Source: Polyangiaceae bacterium (GTDB lineage Bacteria; Myxococcota_A; Polyangia; Polyangiales; Polyangiaceae). From it: a DNA stretch of 64,000 nt. The translations under genes and the position numbers were made by a program. Where the stretch lies: contig JABFXY010000045.1 of NCBI GenBank assembly GCA_013361525.1, forward strand, positions 49,940 to 113,939, in the 5' to 3' direction. Below, in pieces: positions 1 to 8,511 of this stretch (positions are counted from its first letter, which is position 1; each line of letters starts with the position of its first letter). The notes under the pieces are model-generated. The model was not told the DNA's origin. It saw only the letters and a program-made list of their open reading frames with translations, and ran no database searches.

Positions 1-1801
1 AGAACCGCCCACCCGACGTCGTCGCGAGCTCCTCGAGCGCGCCGACATCCTTTCCACGTCCCAGCGCAATCGCGCTCGTCGTGATGCCTTCGCGATAGGC
101 CGTCTGCGCAAGCGGGATGCCGGTCAGGATGTCGTCCGCGTCGTCGCCGTCCGAGAAAAGCAGCAGGTGCTTCAGGCTCGCGTCCTCGCCGCGAAGGGCG
201 GTGTACGCCTCCCTCAGCGTGAGCGGCACCATGATCCCACCGCCGCCGACCTCGACCGCTCGAATGGCCCGATCGATCGCCACCTTGTCGGAGACCGCCG
301 CGAGCGGCACCGACCAATACGCTTGCGTGTCGACGTGCTCGACGCCGAGCCGATCCGACGCATCGAGCAGCGACGCAGCGCGCGACGCGGCTTCGTTGGC
401 GAGGGCGAGCTTCGTCTGGTTCCCGACCCGAGCGGACATCGACCCGGAGATGTCGATCGCGATGACCTGAGCGAGGCTCGCGCGCCGCCGATCTTGTTTG
501 AGGTCAAACGATACGGGAGCGATCTCTTCGATGGGTGTGCGGCCATATCCGCCCGGCCCCATGCCGCGATCACCGCCGAGCAGGAGAAGCCCGCCCCCGA
601 AGTCGCGCACGTACGACGCGAGCGCCGCGATCTGCTCCGTCGACAGCTCGGAAGCGGCGATGTCGCTGAGGACGACGAGATCGTAACGCGCGAGCCCGGC
701 GAGGTCGGCCGGCGCTCCCACCGCGTCGGCCTCGTCGACGGTGAGCTCCGCCTGTTCGAGCGCCCTCGCGACGAAGCTGCCTTTGCCTCGGTCGCCTTCG
801 AGCACGAGGGCGGAGCCACGGCCGCGCACACGCACGAAGGCCGACTGTGCATTGTCCTCGCCGACCGCGTCGAGCGAGGCATCGGGGGCGGTAATCTGCA
901 CGTCGTAACGGTGGAAGCCTGCGTCGGGGAGCTTCTCGCGCAGCGTGAGGACATCCTCGCCCGCGCCGATGTGCGCCGTGCCTTTCCGCACGACGCGCCC
1001 GTCGACGAGCACGCGCACCTCGACGTCCGTGTCTTCCGGGGAGCTCGTCACGACGCGCAGATCGACGCTCTCGCCGGCGTCGCCTCGGCTCACCGTGCGG
1101 ACCGAGACGACGCGGACGTCTTTCATCGCGCTTTGGCGCTGCACGATGACGTCGACCGGGATCATCGCGGCGAGCGCCGCCGAGGCGCCGCCCATGACAT
1201 CACCGCGCGTCGGAACGCCGTCGCTGACGAGGACGATGCGTGCCGCCGAATCGGGCGGAACCTCGGCGAGCGCGCGTCGCAGGGCAGCCTCCAAATCGCT
1301 GGCGTCACGCGCAACCGCGGCGCGCTGGGAGAGCGCCGGCGTACCACGCTCGCGAGGCGGCTGCTCGGTGACGGCGGTCGCGCCGAAGGCGACGAGCGCG
1401 ATCCGATCGCCGTCCTTCATCGATGGTTCGGCGCGGAGCATCTCGCGCGAGACCAGGCTCGCGCCATCGGGAACGAGATCGATCGACCGGCTGCGATCGT
1501 CGACGAGGATCACCGTCATTCGATCGAGCGGTCTTCCGATCTCGACCCCGACCGCAACGAGCGACAAGGCGAGCATCGCGACCGCCAGGAGCGCTTCCTC
1601 GATGTGGGACCGAATGCCGGGCCTACGCGTTCGGCCGAAGAAACGCATCAGGAGCGCGATCGACACCGGCGCAACGAGCGCGAGCCAGGGCCGCGCGAGC
1701 CTCGCGTACGTGTCCGGCGCCAAACCGAAACGGGTCGCGAGCGCGTACCCGACCAATGCGAGCGAAACCGCGAGGCCGATGACGAGCGCGGGACGCTTCA
1801 C
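1..1801 (-). CDS. Membrane protein with two VWA-like domains and a GATase1-like domain, 3' end outside the window
   Basis: The first 600 codons are visible and no stop is reached. Two hydrophobic segments lie near residues 6-22 and 34-50. A first VWA-like domain begins near residue 99 with DRSRS, matching the MIDAS pattern DxSxS. A GATase1-like segment near residue 400 carries the GGGLLLLGGDRG stretch typical of these proteins. A second VWA domain near residue 450 has the canonical DISGS. The GTG start overlaps the stop of the upstream BatA-like gene (GTGA), so the two are translationally coupled. Proteins of this type sit in the membrane beside MoxR/DUF58 genes and probably act in periplasmic assembly or stress response. 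The exact role is unknown. Confidence 0.85.
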   Translation of the reverse strand, partial: MKRPALVIGLAVSLALVGYALATRFGLAPDTYARLARPWLALVAPVSIALLMRFFGRTRRPGIRSHIEEALLAVAMLALSLVAVGVEIGRPLDRMTVILVDDRSRSIDLVPDGASLVSREMLRAEPSMKDGDRIALVAFGATAVTEQPPRERGTPALSQRAAVARDASDLEAALRRALAEVPPDSAARIVLVSDGVPTRGDVMGGASAALAAMIPVDVIVQRQSAMKDVRVVSVRTVSRGDAGESVDLRVVTSSPEDTDVEVRVLVDGRVVRKGTAHIGAGEDVLTLREKLPDAGFHRYDVQITAPDASLDAVGEDNAQSAFVRVRGRGSALVLEGDRGKGSFVARALEQAELTVDEADAVGAPADLAGLARYDLVVLSDIAASELSTEQIAALASYVRDFGGGLLLLGGDRGMGPGGYGRTPIEEIAPVSFDLKQDRRRASLAQVIAIDISGSMSARVGNQTKLALANEAASRAASLLDASDRLGVEHVDTQAYWSVPLAAVSDKVAIDRAIRAVEVGGGGIMVPLTLREAYTALRGEDASLKHLLLFSDGDDADDILTGIPLAQTAYREGITTSAIALGRGKDVGALEELATTSGGRF

Positions 1802-3726
1802 CGGGCCTTGTCCTGCGTCCGTGCGGGACGGACAAGTCGCGTGTGGTGCATCACCTCGAGGAGCACGACCCCGAGGACGACGAGCGCGAGCACCCAAGCG
1901 TAGTCGCGGTAGCGCGTCGCGGGCTCGGCCCCCTCGCGCTGCGTGACGCCCGCGACGTCCGGCGCATCGGCGAGCGTGCGGAGATCGCTCTCCGCTCCGC
2001 TGGTGAGGTTCGCGACGACGAATTTTTCGCGCCTGCGATCGCTCGTGAACGCGATGCGGACGACACCGGCGGCGCTCAGGCCCGGCACCGAAATCGAGCC
2101 TTCGCGTACCGCGACTTCCAGCGGTCGCCCCGCCGCGTCGGTGACCGCGATGTCGCGCGCGCCCGCCGGCAGCGCGACGGTCGCTGGCTCCCCCGTGTGC
2201 ACGACCGGGCTCGTCGAGCGCGCACGCCCGCTTCGTGCGAGCTCGGTGACGTTCCGCGTGAAGAGGACGAACGAGGCCTTCAGCGGCCAGTTGCTCGCAG
2301 CCGGATCGAACCCGACGATGGTGGCGCGCCGCGATTCGGTCGAGGCATCGGCGATGAGCGTCCCGTCACGGGACCGAACGATCGCCATCGACGCACTCGG
2401 AGGGGTCAGCAGGCTCGACTTCGCGATCTCGACCCCGTCGAGCGAAAGAAAGCGCATGCGCGGATCGGCCGACTCCCACGACGTGATGGGTGGACGGTCC
2501 CTCGCCTCGGCAACTTCGACGCCCCAGCACGATCCGACGGGAGGCGCGATGACGAGCAGGTCCCCGCCGAGCACATCGCGCGGCGGGCAAAAGCCCTGCG
2601 CCACGACCAGCGCGTCGGCGGCGACCTCCCCCTTGTCGAGTGCAGCGATCGGTCCTTCGACGACCTGCACGTGCTCATCCGAACCGAGCGCGCGCGCGAT
2701 CCATGGAGACGTCGACGAAAGAGGCCCGTCGACGAGCGCGACGATGCGCTCCCCCGGCGGTAACGTGACGTGCGCCACGTCGTCGACGGCCATCGCATCG
2801 TGCGGAGCGATCTCGATCGTGTATGGAGCGCCGTAGTCGTTGCTGGAAGCGGCGAACGACAAAGCGACCGGCGTCTTCTCCCCGGGCTCGACCACGAGCT
2901 TTCGCGCATCAAGCACGGTGTCCGCATCCCAGCGCCGCACGGTGACGTACACCTCGCGCGGCTTGTCGCTGAAGCTCGCGATGGTCGCGAGGGCTCGTGC
3001 CTGCTCGGATCCGTCCTGCGCGCGCTCGGTTCGTAGATCGGCGTGGACGATGGCCGCGTTGTCGAGCGTCTCCCCAACACCGACAATCGTGATCGGGATC
3101 GGTGATCCGGCGATGCCGAGCGGCTCGCTCCAATGTCGATCGGTGATGACGACGACCTTGGCTCCTTTCGCTTCGCGGAGCCGGTCGATGGCGAACGCGA
3201 TCGATGGCGAGAGCTTTCCCTCGACCTCGAGCGCCGAGAGCGCGTCGATCGCGTGCAGCACGCGCCCCGGATCCGATTCGAGGGGCGTCACGACACGCGG
3301 CTCGACGCCTGCCTCGACGACCATTGCGCTCGTCCCGGGGGGAAACCCTTCGACGAGCTCGCGCGCCGCCGCCTTCGCACGATCCATCGCGGTTTCGCCG
3401 CCCGCTCCGACTGCGGTCATCGACGCGCTCACGTCGACGATGATCGCGACGTTGCCTTCGAGCCGATCCGGTCCGAGCGATGCCGGCCGCGCGAACGCGA
3501 GCGCCAAGAGGACGAGCGCGAGCAGTTGCAGAAGGAGCGACGTCTGCGCGATGAGCTTCCGAAAGGGGGAGCGCGCGACCAGATCTTTCGCGTGCGACGC
3601 CCAGAGCCAGCTCGACGAAACGACGACCTTCTTTCGTCGAACCTTCAGGATGTAGAGCGCGATCAGCGGGCCGAGCAGCAGGAGCAGCAGCAGCCCTTTG
3701 GGCTCGAGGAGCGCCGGCGCCTGCAA
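1798..3726 (-). CDS. BatA-like VWA membrane protein
   Basis: 642 aa. The N-terminus has a transmembrane segment (about residues 11-27) followed by a basic stretch and a second segment (62-79), the layout of the aerotolerance-regulator (BatA) N-terminal family. A VWA domain follows, with MIDAS motif DVSAS at 98-102. A long beta-rich region comes next, and a last membrane helix at about 610-628 leads into a basic tail. The gene sits 1 base after the DUF58 gene and overlaps the next VWA gene, so the three form one operon. BatA-type proteins are known from MoxR-linked operons in Bacteroidetes and proteobacteria. Metal binding is inferred from the motif only. Confidence 0.87.
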   Translation of the reverse strand: MQAPALLEPKGLLLLLLLGPLIALYILKVRRKKVVVSSSWLWASHAKDLVARSPFRKLIAQTSLLLQLLALVLLALAFARPASLGPDRLEGNVAIIVDVSASMTAVGAGGETAMDRAKAAARELVEGFPPGTSAMVVEAGVEPRVVTPLESDPGRVLHAIDALSALEVEGKLSPSIAFAIDRLREAKGAKVVVITDRHWSEPLGIAGSPIPITIVGVGETLDNAAIVHADLRTERAQDGSEQARALATIASFSDKPREVYVTVRRWDADTVLDARKLVVEPGEKTPVALSFAASSNDYGAPYTIEIAPHDAMAVDDVAHVTLPPGERIVALVDGPLSSTSPWIARALGSDEHVQVVEGPIAALDKGEVAADALVVAQGFCPPRDVLGGDLLVIAPPVGSCWGVEVAEARDRPPITSWESADPRMRFLSLDGVEIAKSSLLTPPSASMAIVRSRDGTLIADASTESRRATIVGFDPAASNWPLKASFVLFTRNVTELARSGRARSTSPVVHTGEPATVALPAGARDIAVTDAAGRPLEVAVREGSISVPGLSAAGVVRIAFTSDRRREKFVVANLTSGAESDLRTLADAPDVAGVTQREGAEPATRYRDYAWVLALVVLGVVLLEVMHHTRLVRPARTQDKAR

Positions 3727-3727
3727 C

Positions 3728-4600
3728 CTACGCTACTTCCTTCGCGACGAGGTCGCGGACGACGGCCTCGAGCGAGCCGTCGACACGCGTCCGCACGTAG
3801 CTCGCACCGAACCGGCGCGCGTGTGCGCGGAGCGCATCGAACAACGACGCGAGCCTTCGTTCGTATGCCTCGAGCGCGGATGCGTCGACGGTCACGTCGA
3901 TGCTCTGGCCCGTCTCGGCGTCGACGATGGCGACGTCACCGTCGAGCTCCGGAGCGAGCTCTTCACGGGCGAGCACCTGGACCAGCGCGACATCGTGCCC
4001 CGCCGAGCTCGCGCGTCCCAGCGTGCGCGTGACCGGTCCCGGATCGAAGAAGTCGCTCAACACGACGAGCATCCCGGGGCGAGGCGAGCGCATCACCACG
4101 CGCTCGATCGCGCCCGACAAATCCGTACCGCCGTCCGCGTCGACGGCCTCGAGCCCACGAAGGAACGACGCGAGACCGCTGCGTCCTCGGCTCGGAGAGC
4201 GCCATGCCTCCGCTTCGTCGCGCGCAGCGACGAGCTGCACACGCTCGCCCCCCGCCAGCGCCATGTATCCGACCGCAGCAGCGATGCGCTTCGCCGTCTC
4301 GAGCTTCGGTGGCGTGCCGAAGCGCATCGAAGCCGAGGCGTCGCACAGCAGCCTCACGACGACGTCTTCGTCGGCGCGAAACTGCTTCAACACCGGCTCG
4401 CCGCTTCGCGCGTAAGCGGCCCAATCGATGCGTCGCAGGTCGTCACCCGGTGCGTAGGGGCGGTGGTCTTCGAACTCCACCGACGCACCTCGACGCCGCG
4501 CGACCCGCTCGCCCGCTCGCCCCGAGCGCACGCGCAGATCGAGCTGCCGTCGCAGCACCTCGAGCTCACGCAGGAAGCCGGGATCGAGCAGCGCCTTCAT
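3728..4600 (-). CDS. DUF58 family VWA-like protein
   Basis: 290 aa, a typical length for the family. The DUF58 signature is present: PYAPGDDLRRIDW at 48-60, followed by AR and a conserved KQF. A degenerate VWA fold starts at DASAS (87-91). There is no signal peptide or clear membrane segment, so it is probably cytoplasmic at the membrane face. It is the first gene of the DUF58-BatA-VWA operon running to the left edge. DUF58 proteins usually sit next to a MoxR ATPase. Here the nearest MoxR gene is about 9 kb away at 13258-14280, on the same strand. No strong ribosome-binding site precedes the ATG. Confidence 0.88.
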   Translation of the reverse strand: MKALLDPGFLRELEVLRRQLDLRVRSGRAGERVARRRGASVEFEDHRPYAPGDDLRRIDWAAYARSGEPVLKQFRADEDVVVRLLCDASASMRFGTPPKLETAKRIAAAVGYMALAGGERVQLVAARDEAEAWRSPSRGRSGLASFLRGLEAVDADGGTDLSGAIERVVMRSPRPGMLVVLSDFFDPGPVTRTLGRASSAGHDVALVQVLAREELAPELDGDVAIVDAETGQSIDVTVDASALEAYERRLASLFDALRAHARRFGASYVRTRVDGSLEAVVRDLVAKEVA

Positions 4601-4689
4601 CGTCGCCGCGACGGCCCGCTAGGCCGGCGCGCAGAAAGCCTACACCGGCGGCAGCGACCGTCGATGCTCGGGCGCCGCATTCTCACAAA

Positions 4690-4730
4690 GCGCGAAACGC
4701 GCACCCGGTTGCTGGGTGCGCGCTTCGTTC
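4690..4730 (-). terminator. Rho-independent terminator of the Gly-rich lipoprotein gene
   Basis: Read on the minus strand, GCGCGCACCC and GGGTGCGCG pair around a 7-base loop. The stem extends through GAA/TTC with one G-U wobble, giving about 13 pairs, and is followed by TTTCGCGCTTT. It starts about 20 bases after the lipoprotein stop codon and before the DUF58 operon. The T-run is imperfect, as is common in GC-rich genomes. Confidence 0.65.
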
Positions 4731-4751
4731 GTTTCGCTGAGGCTCGGTTCG

Positions 4752-5369
4752 CTACTGCGTCGGGTAGAGAACGTAGAGGCAGTCGCCCGTGAGGGGCTCG
4801 GCACCCTTGGTGCACGAATCGACCTCACACTGACCGAAGGCTTGTTTGCCCGCGTCGTTCAAACCGTCGAGGTACGGGCCGCACGAGCTCTGCCAATCCT
4901 CGTCGTCGACGACACCACATCCCTCGGCGATCTCGCTGCAATAGCCGTCCGAGGCGGGGTCGTAGCAAGAGGCGGAGAGCGCCTCGATGGTGCAGTTGTT
5001 GATGACGTCGTCGAGGAACGTGCAGGTGGACTGGTTGAGGCCATTCAAGCAATCGACGAGGTACTCGGCGACGCCGTCCTTGAAGTACGCGACACCGAGA
5101 CAGTTGTCGGCGCCTTCACACTCGCTGGAGCACGCATCCGGGAAGCCCGCATCGTCGAGGCACTCCGTCGTGCCGCCGCCTTCACCGAAACCGCCCTCAC
5201 CGAAGCCGCCGGTCGCATTTTCGGTCGAACCACCCTCCCCGAAACCACCGTCGCTGAAGCCACCGATCCCGTCGGGATCGTCGCTGTCGACGATCACACA
5301 ACCCGTCGAGATGGCGCTGATACCGAGCGCGAAAGCGAGCAACGAAGACTTTGAGGTAAGCATCGACAT
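4752..5369 (-). CDS. Gly-rich Cys-containing lipoprotein
   Basis: 205 aa. A lipoprotein signal peptide ends in the lipobox ISTGC (Cys24). A short acidic stretch and a low-complexity linker of GGFGEGG-type repeats (about residues 35-60) follow. The rest contains about 18 cysteines, suggesting an exported, disulfide-rich domain. I do not recognise the domain. The start at 5369 is chosen because AGGAG lies 4 bases upstream; a second ATG two codons later (5363) has 10-base spacing and is possible. The 5' leader contains a stable hairpin (5421-5438), and a terminator follows the gene, so it appears to be a single-gene unit. Confidence 0.8.
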   Translation of the reverse strand: MSMLTSKSSLLAFALGISAISTGCVIVDSDDPDGIGGFSDGGFGEGGSTENATGGFGEGGFGEGGGTTECLDDAGFPDACSSECEGADNCLGVAYFKDGVAEYLVDCLNGLNQSTCTFLDDVINNCTIEALSASCYDPASDGYCSEIAEGCGVVDDEDWQSSCGPYLDGLNDAGKQAFGQCEVDSCTKGAEPLTGDCLYVLYPTQ

Positions 5370-5420
5370 TCTTCTCCTACGGCCATGTGGCCTGACGATT
5401 CCAATTCCAAAACCGCACGT

Positions 5421-5438
5421 GCTCGGCCGAAGCCGAGC
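5421..5438 (-). promoter_or_regulatory. UUCG-tetraloop hairpin in the lipoprotein leader
   Basis: On the minus strand the sequence reads GCTCGGC-TTCG-GCCGAGC, a perfect 7-bp stem closed by a UUCG tetraloop. It lies about 50 bases upstream of the lipoprotein start at 5369. It could stabilise or attenuate the leader RNA, or be the tail terminator of the upstream gene ending at 5617, but no T-run follows it. Confidence 0.45.
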
Positions 5439-5616
5439 GAAGGGTGCGTGGCCCCAACGATACAGCGAACCCTCTAAAGATTGGGCTCTGCGGCTTAGAC
5501 GTACGCGGCGTGGCATCGATTCGCCCCCCGCCCACGCAACGAGAGGCGCCGAGTTCTTGCTCACGCGCGCGCGTCGAAACCGACGGAATCGCTCGTAGGA
5601 TTTGCTCGCGAAGCGG

Positions 5617-6084
5617 CTACTTGCCGCGACCACCTTTAACGACATACGTGGTCGCTCGCTTCTCGCCGGTCGCCGTCAGGCGGCCTTCATCGAGAAGCTT
5701 CTTCACCGGGAGCGCCCAGTCATTCGTGCGGAGCTTGAGCGCGCCCTTGATCTGCTCGGCGCGCTGTCCCGGGTTCTTCGCGATGAAGTCGACGATCGTG
5801 TTCGCGATCGTCTCGATCTGCGCGGGCGAGCGACGGATGCGCTTGCCGCCGCCGGACGCACGCTTCGGTGCGGGAGCCGCAGCAGCCGGACGTGCAGGCG
5901 CGGCAGCGCGGGGCGCGCTCACGGCTGCTCGGCCATTTTGCTGGCGCGGGCTGGGGGTTGAGGTGGAAGAAGAGCCGAGTGCTTGCGAAACAGCCTCGAG
6001 AGCCGAACGGCGAATGACGGCTTCTAGGTCGGACGCAAACGAATCGACGATCTTGCGGATCTGGTCTTGAAGGTTGTTGGCCAC
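5617..6084 (-). CDS. Small DNA-binding protein with helical N-terminus and winged-helix C-terminus
   Basis: 155 aa, GTG start. Residues 2-37 form an amphipathic helix likely to oligomerise. Residues 38-86 are an Ala/Pro-rich linker ending in a basic patch (KRIRR at 81-85). Residues 87-150 look like a compact winged helix with several predicted helices and a basic end (TTYVVKGG). The layout of oligomerisation helix, flexible linker and DNA-binding domain resembles xenogeneic silencers such as H-NS in architecture only. I infer a nucleoid-associated or regulatory protein. No clear ribosome-binding site is seen before the GTG. A perfect 16-bp palindrome lies about 54 bases upstream. Confidence 0.75.
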   Translation of the reverse strand: MANNLQDQIRKIVDSFASDLEAVIRRSALEAVSQALGSSSTSTPSPRQQNGRAAVSAPRAAAPARPAAAAPAPKRASGGGKRIRRSPAQIETIANTIVDFIAKNPGQRAEQIKGALKLRTNDWALPVKKLLDEGRLTATGEKRATTYVVKGGRGK

Positions 6085-6137
6085 GGTGAGACGTCTGAAA
6101 TCATGTCTCGCCCCAGCCTGTCAATCTTGTCAGGATA

Positions 6138-6153
6138 CGTTCAGTACTGAACG
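6138..6153. promoter_or_regulatory. Perfect 16-bp palindrome upstream of the small DNA-binding protein gene
   Basis: CGTTCAGTACTGAACG is fully self-complementary. It lies in the 86-bp gap between the desaturase stop and the GTG start of the DNA-binding protein, so it is placed as an operator for the latter. A weaker dyad (CCTG...CAGG, about 6117-6134) is adjacent. The regulator is unknown; autoregulation is one possibility. Confidence 0.55.
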
Positions 6154-6170
6154 CGCCGCAAGCCCAAAGC

Positions 6171-7253
6171 TCAGGGGTAGCCGACCATTTTCTTCTGAGC
6201 AGGGTCCCAGACCTTCAGCTGAAGGCATTTCCAGATGTCCCAAGGCTTCAACGAGGTCTCGCCGGGGGTCTGGAGCTCGGGCATCGCCGCCATCGTCTCC
6301 GGCAACCGGTAGAACGGGATCTGCGGGTTGAGGTGGTGGACGTGGTGGTAGCCGATGTTGCCGGTGAACCATCGCATCACCGGGCCCATCGGCATGTAGC
6401 TCGACGACTCGAGCGCAGCCTTCGCGTAGGTCCACTCATGACGCGGCTGCAGCGACATGTCCGGGAAGTTGTGCTGCGCGTAGAACAGGTAACCGCCCGT
6501 CGCGGTCGCAACCATCAGCGGCAAGAGGTACGCGAAGAACGCGGTCGTAAAGCCGAGCTGCCAGATGAGGATCGCCGTGAGCGACCAGTTCACGAGGAGC
6601 GCGACGGCGGAGTCCCAGTACTTCACGACCGACTTGCGCAGCGAGTTGACGCACATGCCGATCATGAAGATCGGCACGTAGCCGAAGAGGATCGTGAGCG
6701 GGTTGCGAACGATGCGGTACTTGAGCCGATCGATCGGCCGCATCTTCTTCCACATGTCGACGGTGACGACCGCGAACGATCCGATATGCGAGCCGACGAT
6801 CTGCGCGGTGTGCGCGTGATGATAGTTGTGCGTCTCTTTCCAGACCTTCGGCGGCGCCATCACGAGGATGCCGTACGCGCTCAAGATCCACTTCGCGGGA
6901 CGCGAGCCGCGCAGAAGCGCACCGTGCATGAAGTCGTGGTAGACGATGAAGAGCCGCACGATGACGAGGCCGTCGACGAGCGCTGCCGCGAGACGCAGCG
7001 GCCAGTAGCTCGACATCGCAGCGACCGTCGTACCCAGCGCGAGGACCGCCATCGCGATCGCGAGCTCGGTCCAGCTCTTCGCGACGTCCTCGCCGGTGAA
7101 CGCCTTCGTCGATTCGACGAGTGCGCGTCCTTCGAGCGCCGCGCGCTTCGTTGCGTCGCTCGGCTTGGTGCTCGGCTGCGGCGGCGTCGACGGGGTCGAA
7201 TCGCGCAGCGACGAAGGCTCGAGGGTGAGGGCTGACTCCATAGGCACGGACAC
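6171..7253 (-). CDS. Membrane fatty acid desaturase family protein
   Basis: 360 aa. The three histidine boxes of membrane di-iron desaturases are present: HDFMH (106-110), HNYHH (142-146) and HHVHH (303-307), plus HNFP at 261-264. About four membrane segments surround them. The family introduces double bonds into lipid acyl chains, or hydroxylates or ketolates related substrates, using O2 and a di-iron centre. I infer a role in membrane lipid unsaturation. The GTG start at 7253 has GGGG 6 bases upstream; an ATG four codons later (7241) lacks a ribosome-binding site. The gene is flanked by unrelated genes on the same strand. Confidence 0.88.
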   Translation of the reverse strand: MSVPMESALTLEPSSLRDSTPSTPPQPSTKPSDATKRAALEGRALVESTKAFTGEDVAKSWTELAIAMAVLALGTTVAAMSSYWPLRLAAALVDGLVIVRLFIVYHDFMHGALLRGSRPAKWILSAYGILVMAPPKVWKETHNYHHAHTAQIVGSHIGSFAVVTVDMWKKMRPIDRLKYRIVRNPLTILFGYVPIFMIGMCVNSLRKSVVKYWDSAVALLVNWSLTAILIWQLGFTTAFFAYLLPLMVATATGGYLFYAQHNFPDMSLQPRHEWTYAKAALESSSYMPMGPVMRWFTGNIGYHHVHHLNPQIPFYRLPETMAAMPELQTPGETSLKPWDIWKCLQLKVWDPAQKKMVGYP

Positions 7254-7404
7254 GATTGCCCCAGTAGCAAAACCGAGGCAAGTACTCTGTCAGCTTTTCG
7301 ACGACGCTGCGAAGCGGGCTACGCAGTGGAGTTCATTGTCGAATTCGCGCCTGACGGTCACGCCCTGGCAGGGCCTCCGCCAAAAAACCGACAGTTTCGC
7401 GTCC

Positions 7405-8436
7405 TTAGGGCGGGTCGACCGGATTGGCCTTCGACTTCGACTTCGCGCCGTCCGCGGTCGTCGACTTGCTGCTCTTCTTCTTCGAGCTGCACGACTCGCC
7501 CGTGTACTCCTTGTGCCCCTTCGGCAGGCGGCACGGATGTACGCGGACGACGCGTTTCGTCGCGAGGTAGACGACGACGTCCTCGTCGACGCGGCGCTTG
7601 CCGCCGGGGTTCTCGACGATGCGCGTGACCTGCACCGACTTGCGCGGTGAGCCGGCGCGTTCGACCTTCTGCTTGCGGGGCGAGACGCTTCGATCGGCGA
7701 CGAACTCGGTCGGCGGTGCTTTGCGCTCGAGCAAGACGGGGCGCTTGCGCTCGACCTTACGACCCGGCGTTCGGCCATAGAGCTTCACGGTGACGCGATC
7801 TCTTGCGAAGTTGGTCTTGATGACGAGCGGCGCCTCGCTGTCGTTCTTGAAGACGAGATCCGGAGCGGGCCACGAGAGCGTCGCTTCGACGCCGTCGGGG
7901 TAGCGAGAGATGTAGTGGCTGTGCGGCTTGTGATCGAGGATCGGAAAGCCCGCGTCGTAGAGCGCGTTGTACAGCGTCGTCGCGAACTGGCTGATGCCTC
8001 CGCCGATCGTCTCCGTGTATTCGAGATCGAGGATGCTCGGAGCGGCGACGAAGCCTTTGTCCTCCGTGCGGGCGCCGACGAAGTGGTTGACGCTGAAGGA
8101 CTGGCCCGGCTCGACGACGATGCCGTCCATCATCTTCGCGATGCGCTGGATGTTCTTCGTGCGCGGCTCGCAGCACTTGAACTTCGTCGAGAAGCGCGAG
8201 AGCACCTCGAGCTTGTCGAGGTCGACCTTCTTCTTCTTTTCGTCGGTGCGCTTGGCGTCGCGATCGGCGCCGGCCGAGGCCCCACGCCCGGAAGTTTTGC
8301 GCCGCCCGTTCGACGCCCCCGTCTTCGTCGCGTCGCTGCTCGGCGCGGACCAGGCCGGCGCGACGAGCGACGTACACGCGACGATTGCGAAGGCTGCGAT
8401 CACGGACCGTGAGAAGGCACGCGCGGCGCGGAGCAT
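7405..8436 (-). CDS. VanW family exported protein
   Basis: 343 aa. A signal peptide covers about residues 1-30, then a Lys/Arg/Ser-rich stretch. The VanW domain follows, with the family landmarks EPGQSFSVN, a GGGISQ motif followed by TTLYNAL, and HSHYISRYPDG. The far C-terminus is Lys-rich. VanW occurs in some vancomycin-resistance clusters but is widespread and has no defined biochemical role; a cell-envelope function is likely. I chose the ATG at 8436 because GGAGG lies 9 bases upstream and the signal peptide starts there. An in-frame upstream start at 8493 would add 19 residues before the signal peptide. Confidence 0.85.
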   Translation of the reverse strand: MLRAARAFSRSVIAAFAIVACTSLVAPAWSAPSSDATKTGASNGRRKTSGRGASAGADRDAKRTDEKKKKVDLDKLEVLSRFSTKFKCCEPRTKNIQRIAKMMDGIVVEPGQSFSVNHFVGARTEDKGFVAAPSILDLEYTETIGGGISQFATTLYNALYDAGFPILDHKPHSHYISRYPDGVEATLSWPAPDLVFKNDSEAPLVIKTNFARDRVTVKLYGRTPGRKVERKRPVLLERKAPPTEFVADRSVSPRKQKVERAGSPRKSVQVTRIVENPGGKRRVDEDVVVYLATKRVVRVHPCRLPKGHKEYTGESCSSKKKSSKSTTADGAKSKSKANPVDPP

Positions 8437-8511
8437 GAGCGCGCCCTCCGTACCACGTGGACCGAACGAATACAGCGCGGCGAAAGAAGACACCGCAAAT
8501 GAGTCCGCTCT

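Noticed and set aside
167..1903. Long plus-strand open frame opposite the VWA gene
   Set aside because: It is antisense to a gene with clear VWA and GATase1-like motifs; its composition (Arg/Asp/His-rich, no motifs) is that of a shadow frame in GC-rich DNA.
6138..6153. LexA box near the small DNA-binding protein
   Set aside because: The half-site GTTCAG is shared with the reported Myxococcus LexA motif, but the rest of the motif does not fit the flanks and no SOS gene is adjacent.
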